From Acanthamoeba lenticulata (lineage: Eukaryota; Discosea; Longamoebia; Acanthamoebidae): a DNA stretch of 10,773 nt. This document shows, one piece after another, positions 7,470 to 10,773 of the stretch. Within the stretch, counting starts at the first letter, position 1; each line of letters begins with the position of its first letter. The position numbers and the translations under genes were made by a program. Under the pieces are notes generated by a model. That model saw only the letters and a program-made list of their open reading frames with translations, searched no databases and was not told the origin of the DNA. The stretch is taken from NCBI GenBank assembly GCA_002179805.1, contig NAVB01002582.1:1-10773 (forward strand), in the 5' to 3' direction.

Positions 7470-7485
7470 ACAACAACAACAACAA
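7470..7485. repeat. (CAA)5 microsatellite
   Basis: There are five uninterrupted CAA units in the intergenic region. Confidence 0.85.
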
Positions 7486-7541
7486 GAGGAGGAAATACAA
7501 AAGAAGTGACACACGTTTACTGCACGAATGCTCGCACGACT

Positions 7542-9299
7542 TCAACGGGGAAAATATCCTCGCTGTGCGGCCTCACGCAGCCAGTACTTGGCCTGCTTGT
7601 CGTTCGGGCTCGCCACCCCGCGGCCGCACCCGTACATGAGGCCCAGATGGTACTGCGCCTCGCCGTGGCCTTGTAGCGCGGCCTCCCAGAAGCAGCGCAC
7701 GGCCTCGTCGTCGCTCTGCGCGGCCTCCACGCCACGACGGCCCTCCTTGTACATGACGCCCAGTCGGCACTGGGCTCCGGCATCGCCTCGATGTGCGGCT
7801 GCACGGAGCCAGCGCACGGCCTCGTAGTCGCTCTGGGTGTCCACGCCACGGCCCTCTTCGTACATGAGGCCCAGGTGATACTGGGCCCCGGCGTGGTCTT
7901 GCTGGGCAGCCCGGCGAAGCCAACGCACGGCCTCTTCGTCGTTCTGGGCCTCCACGCGGCTCTCCTTCATCGTGACGCCAAGGTGGAACTGGGCCTCGGC
8001 GAAGCCTTGTAGAGCGGCCAGATGATACCAGTTCCTAGCTTCGTCGTCGCTCTGGTTGCACCCGCCGCGGCCTGTCTCGTACATGAGGCCCAGGTGATAC
8101 TGCGCCCCGGCGTGGTCTTGCTGGGCAGCCTGGCGAAGCCATTTCAACGCCTTCTTGTCATGCTTAGCGCGCCCCTTGTTCAGGTAGTGGACGCCCAGGA
8201 GGTACTGGCCCTCAGCGAAGCCTTGCCTCGCGGCCTTGTGATAGAAGTATTTGGCGTTACTGTTGCTCGCACTCACTCCGCGGCCTTGCGCGTACATGGC
8301 GCCAAGAAGGCACATTGCCTTGAGGCAGCCTTGGCGTGTAGCACACCGGTACCAGCGCAGAGCCTTCTTGTTGTTCTGGGATTTCCCGCCTCGGCCTTCC
8401 TCGTACATCTTGCCCAAGCGGCACTGGGCGTTGGCGTGACCTTGCTTTGCGGCCTGACGATACCAGCGCACGGCCTCCTTGTCGCTTGGGCTTGCAACGC
8501 TGGTGCCTTCCTCGCACATGACGCCGAGATCGTATTGGGCTTGACAGAAGCCTTGCTGGGCGGCTAGGCAAAGCCAGTGCGCGACCTCTTTGTCGTTCTG
8601 CCTCTCCACTCCGCGGCCCAGTTTGTACATCTTGCTCAGCCTCCACTGAGCGCTTGCAAGGCCCTGCTCGGCCGCCTGGCGATACCAGCGCACAGCCTCT
8701 TCGTCGCTCTGACTCTCCACGCCGCGGCCCTTCTCGTACATGACCCCCAGATAGCCTTGGGCCATGGCATAGCCTTGCTGGGCCGCCTGGCGATACCAGC
8801 GTACGGCCTCTTCATCACTCTGGCTGTCCACACCTCTGCCCTTCCGATACATGCAGGCCAGCTGGTACTGGGCCCTGGCGAGGCCTTGCTTGGCAGCCAG
8901 GTAATACCAGTACACGGCGTATTCGTCATCGTCACCTTCGCCATCACCGAGGAGGGCGAGCTGGTGCATGCGCCCAACCACGAACTGGGCGTAGGCGTGG
9001 TCCTGAGCCGCGGCCTCGCGCAAAGAGTCGCAATCGGGCACGAGTGCATCAAGTCGAGTCTCGGCAAGCCAAGTCACACGTTCCTGCGCTTCAGTATGAC
9101 CCATAAGAGATGCCGAGACCAGCAGAACCGCAGCGCGCTCCTCGAGTTGTGTCCTAGTCCTAGTGCTACACCCATGTGCCGAAGCCAGGATGCGCTGCGC
9201 TGTGGCATAGGCTTTCTCCGCTTTCCTGCTGTCCAGTCGTATTCTTTTCGAAGTCCTTACTGGTGTGCCCTCTTCTTCTTCTTCTATTCTTCTCTTCAT
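7542..9299 (-). CDS. Sel1-like repeat protein, about 13 repeats
   Basis: One uninterrupted frame encodes 585 residues. The start has A at -3 (AACATGA) and the stop is TGA. Residues about 103-585 are a tandem array of Sel1-like (TPR-related) alpha-helical repeats of 36-38 residues. The consensus is AQxxLGxMYxxGRGVxxxxDEEAVRWYRQAAxQGxA; twelve are clear and the first is degenerate (with an acidic GDGEGDDDE loop). The N-terminal 100 residues hold KRRIEEEEE and TSKRIRLDSRK, an NLS-like pair of basic clusters, then weaker helical repeats. No signal peptide is visible, so unlike secreted bacterial Sel1 proteins it should be intracellular, possibly nuclear. Such solenoids act as protein-protein adaptors; the partner is unknown. 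There are no introns, in contrast to the TRF4 gene. It is divergent from the F-box gene with 56 bp between start codons. Confidence 0.9.
   Translation of the reverse strand: MKRRIEEEEEGTPVRTSKRIRLDSRKAEKAYATAQRILASAHGCSTRTRTQLEERAAVLLVSASLMGHTEAQERVTWLAETRLDALVPDCDSLREAAAQDHAYAQFVVGRMHQLALLGDGEGDDDEYAVYWYYLAAKQGLARAQYQLACMYRKGRGVDSQSDEEAVRWYRQAAQQGYAMAQGYLGVMYEKGRGVESQSDEEAVRWYRQAAEQGLASAQWRLSKMYKLGRGVERQNDKEVAHWLCLAAQQGFCQAQYDLGVMCEEGTSVASPSDKEAVRWYRQAAKQGHANAQCRLGKMYEEGRGGKSQNNKKALRWYRCATRQGCLKAMCLLGAMYAQGRGVSASNSNAKYFYHKAARQGFAEGQYLLGVHYLNKGRAKHDKKALKWLRQAAQQDHAGAQYHLGLMYETGRGGCNQSDDEARNWYHLAALQGFAEAQFHLGVTMKESRVEAQNDEEAVRWLRRAAQQDHAGAQYHLGLMYEEGRGVDTQSDYEAVRWLRAAAHRGDAGAQCRLGVMYKEGRRGVEAAQSDDEAVRCFWEAALQGHGEAQYHLGLMYGCGRGVASPNDKQAKYWLREAAQRGYFPR
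7545..8993 (-). repeat. Tandem Sel1-repeat coding units (about 108-111 bp)
   Basis: About 13 DNA repeats underlie the protein array. Most are diverged, but 7861-7921 and 8080-8140 match over about 61 bp with only about two differences, at an offset of 219 bp (two units). This indicates a recent duplication of a two-repeat block. Confidence 0.85.
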
Positions 9300-9355
9300 G
9301 TTGCTTGTGTTGCGCTACGCCTTCGGCCTAAACGAAGAAACAGAAACTTGTCATA
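9300..9355. promoter_or_regulatory. 56-bp divergent promoter, Sel1-repeat / F-box genes
   Basis: Only 56 bp separate the two divergent ATGs, so the core promoters must overlap or lie within the coding regions. A short inverted repeat CTTCG-7 nt-CGAAG sits near its centre. I see no TATA box. Confidence 0.55.
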
Positions 9356-10593
9356 ATGTCGACACAAAGCAAGGCCGGAATTGCCACACCACTTGGGGAA
9401 GAAGACGTGATGGACACTCCGGCCCGCACTGTGGAAGAGGAGGAGGAGATGGAAGCTGTGAAAAAGAAGCCTAAAGTCAGCTCTGCCGCCTCCGACCAAG
9501 CGGAGGTGGACGAGAGGACAGTGGGCGTGGGCGACCTCATGGTGGAACTCGTGGCCATCACGCACCCGGTGACTCGCCTCGTGTGCCGCGCTGTGTGCCG
9601 CTCATGGAGCGACACAATCGAGAGCCTTCCTCTTCTTCTTGTTGGTCGACTTGCCAGAAGGTCGTCCCATGCAAGCCCGGCAGGCCGGGCTAGTCCCCAT
9701 GCCCACCTCTCGTTTGGCAAGAGAGGCAGCCGGCCAGGGCTGGCTCTCCGTGCTCCGGTGGGCCCACGGGAGCGGTTGCCCGTTGGACAGCTCGGCATGC
9801 TCTTATGCGGCCAAGGGAGGCCACTTGGCCGTCCTCCAGTGGCTCCGCGCCCAGTGGGTGCTTGACCAGGGCTGTCCGTGGGACAGATGGGGGTGTGCAA
9901 ATGCGGCCGGGGGAGGCCACTTGGCCGTGCTCCAGTGGGCGCATGCCAACGGCTGCCCGTGGGACCACTACGTATGCTATCGTGCAGCCAAAGGAGGCCA
10001 CTTGGCCGTGCTCCAGTGGGCGCGCCACAACGGCTGGCGATGGAGCGAAGAGACATGCGCCTTCGCGGCCGAGGGCGGTCATCTGGCCGTGCTCCCAGGC
10101 ACGCGAACGGCTGCTCGTGGGACGCCCGGACGTGTGCCAACGCGGCCGCGGGAGGCCAATTGGCCGTGCTCCAGTGGGCTCGCCAAAATGGTTGCCCGTG
10201 GGACGCAAAAACGCCCACTGCTGCCGCGACAGGAGGCCACCTGGCTGTGCTCCAGTGGGCGCACGACAACGGCTGCCCTTACGACCAATCCGTAGTGTGC
10301 AGCGCCGCGGCCGCGGAAGGTCAGCTGGCTGTGCTCCAGTGGGGCCGCCGGAACGGCTGCAGCCACCGGCCCAGGGAGGTCACCTGGCGGTGCTGAAATG
10401 GGCACGGGCCAACGGCTGCCACTGGAACGAGAAGACATGCTTCTTTGCAGCCAAGGGAGGCAAGCTTGCTGTGCTCCAGTGGGCGCGTGCCAACGGCTGC
10501 CCATGGGACGCGGCACACTGCGCACTTGTAGCCCACGCCGACCGGGAAATGGTTGCATGGATTGAAGGCCAGATGTGCAAAGAAAGGCAATGA
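9356..10593 (+). CDS. F-box / ankyrin-like repeat protein, frame disrupted
   Basis: The start has A at -3. Residues 1-55 are acidic, with a basic VKKKPKV. Residues about 58-92 fit an F-box (DLMVELVAITHPVTRLVCRA, then WSDTIESL), which in known proteins recruits SKP1 of an SCF ubiquitin ligase. About ten 27-residue units of the form GGHLAVLQWARANGCPWDxxTCxxAAx follow. They are related to ankyrin repeats and are a common type in amoebae and their giant viruses, where they are thought to bind targets. The frame must change three times. The first change can be a 49-nt GT-AG intron, 9645-9693. The second, near 10092-10100, is a net 4-nt loss inside LAVLQWA. The third, near 10361-10374, is a net 22-nt loss inside a repeat. 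The last frame ends at TGA 10593 with a non-repeat tail. It is either a decaying gene or one carrying sequence errors. Confidence 0.68.
9645..9693 (+). other. Possible 49-nt intron of the F-box gene
   Basis: The donor TTGTTG|GTCGAC and acceptor GGGCTAG|TCC are phase compatible, joining SLPLLLV to VPMPTSRLAREAA. The alternative is an indel in the preceding CTT run (9629-9640). Confidence 0.45.
9714..10590 (+). repeat. Tandem 81-bp ankyrin-like coding repeats
   Basis: About ten units, each encoding 27 residues with the core GGHLAVLQWA..NGCPWD, are spread over three reading frames because of two net indels. The shared DNA core GGCCGTGCTCCAGTGGGC recurs in many units. Confidence 0.9.
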
Positions 10594-10712
10594 GCCCTTT
10601 TGGACCCTCTGCAAAGCACCAAACACTTGCTCCTTCAACACATGCGTAATACTTTTTTTAAAATATTATTATTATTATTTTTGTAATTTGTATTTTTTGG
10701 AACAAAAGCGAA
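10594..10712. other. AT-rich intergenic region
   Basis: This 3' flank of the F-box gene contains an ATT microsatellite (about 10663-10680) and T-rich runs. I see no gene or canonical polyadenylation hexamer in it. Confidence 0.6.
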
Positions 10713-10773
10713 TCATGCCTCGACGAGGAGGTCGAGGGCGGCTCGCTTGTTGCGGAGGTGGGCCTGACCCGGC
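10713..10773 (-). CDS. Possible 3' end of a gene entering from the right edge
   Basis: On the minus strand a GC-rich open frame of 19 codons ends in TGA and reads PGQAHLRNKRAALDLLVEA. This looks like a normal helical C terminus, and GC content jumps sharply at the boundary. On the + strand an ATG at 10715 with A at -3 opens MPRRGGRGRLACCGGG, so the gene could run the other way. Too little is present to identify it. Confidence 0.3.
   Translation of the reverse strand, partial: PGQAHLRNKRAALDLLVEA

Larger units (their letters stand above)
7137..7541. other. Convergent intergenic region with microsatellites
   Basis: This 405-bp gap lies between two 3' ends. It has a G-rich run near 7220-7236, a T-rich stretch at about 7250-7270 that may be part of the TRF4 3' end region, a (TTC)n(TC)n tract and a (CAA)n tract. 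I see no gene, tRNA or canonical AATAAA signal in it. Confidence 0.7.

Noticed and set aside
7366..7485. CRISPR-like or regulatory repeat array in the 7.1-7.5 kb gap
   Set aside because: The repeats are simple TTC, TC and CAA microsatellites with no spacers.
8577..9356. 259-codon + strand ORF across the Sel1 array
   Set aside because: It is antisense to clear Sel1-like repeats, and its periodicity (HAAALLVHDPQIALG-like) only mirrors the coding strand.
10016..10098. 83-nt GT-AG intron that would restore the ankyrin-like frame (LAVLQ joined to HANGCSWD)
   Set aside because: Phases fit, but the segment contains a full conserved repeat core in frame, which introns do not keep. An indel is simpler.
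9328..10269. 313-codon minus-strand ORF, repetitive (GARPSGLP-like units)
   Set aside because: Its repeats are the antisense of the 81-bp ankyrin-like units. The + strand units carry the conserved protein pattern.
10292..10362. 71-nt GT-AG intron that would bridge the second frame change
   Set aside because: Phases fit, but it would remove another conserved repeat core (EGQLAVLQWGRRNGC). A gene predictor may call it, but I treat it as an artefact.
9714..10590. Giant-virus insertion, because 27-residue ankyrin-like repeats with F-box are common in amoeba viruses
   Set aside because: No virus hallmark gene is present, neighbours are intron-bearing host genes, and this repeat type is also native to amoebae.

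Overview
The window looks like nuclear DNA of a free-living amoeba, most probably Acanthamoeba or a close relative. The reasons are GC-rich exons cut by many short introns (45-139 bp, mostly GT-AG), short AT-rich intergenic gaps, purine-context start codons, and expanded Sel1-like and F-box/ankyrin-like repeat proteins. This assignment is inference. There is no rRNA, tRNA, CRISPR array, insertion sequence or bacterial-style operon that I can support.

Layout. 83-1235 (+): 3' part of a five-exon-or-longer gene whose product resembles the C-terminal half of DUF4139-type proteins. 1374-3270 (-): three-exon gene for an acidic, probably nuclear protein with three SAP-like motifs; a perfect 16-bp palindrome matching an E2F site twice lies 55 bp before its start codon. 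3442-3768 (-): one-exon gene for a 108-residue orphan protein. 3946-7136 (+): eleven-exon gene for a TRF4/PAPD5-type non-canonical poly(A) polymerase, rebuilt exon by exon; its catalytic GS...DxD...D residues are intact, but only if two introns use GC rather than GT donors. 7137-7541: convergent gap with microsatellites. 7542-9299 (-): intronless protein of about 13 Sel1-like repeats. 9356-10593 (+): F-box protein with about ten 27-residue ankyrin-like repeats, whose frame is broken twice. 10713-10773: possible edge of another gene.

The genes do not form one pathway. A loose nuclear theme exists: RNA 3'-end tailing by TRF4, chromatin or RNA binding by the SAP protein, and basic NLS-like segments in the Sel1 and F-box proteins. 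The Sel1 and F-box/ankyrin genes are head to head with only 56 bp between start codons. The most notable signals are the GC-AG introns inside the polymerase catalytic and nucleotide-recognition regions, the E2F-like palindrome, and the disrupted ankyrin-like array. I did not find a clearly new multi-gene system. Family assignments are made from remembered sequence patterns, without any database search.
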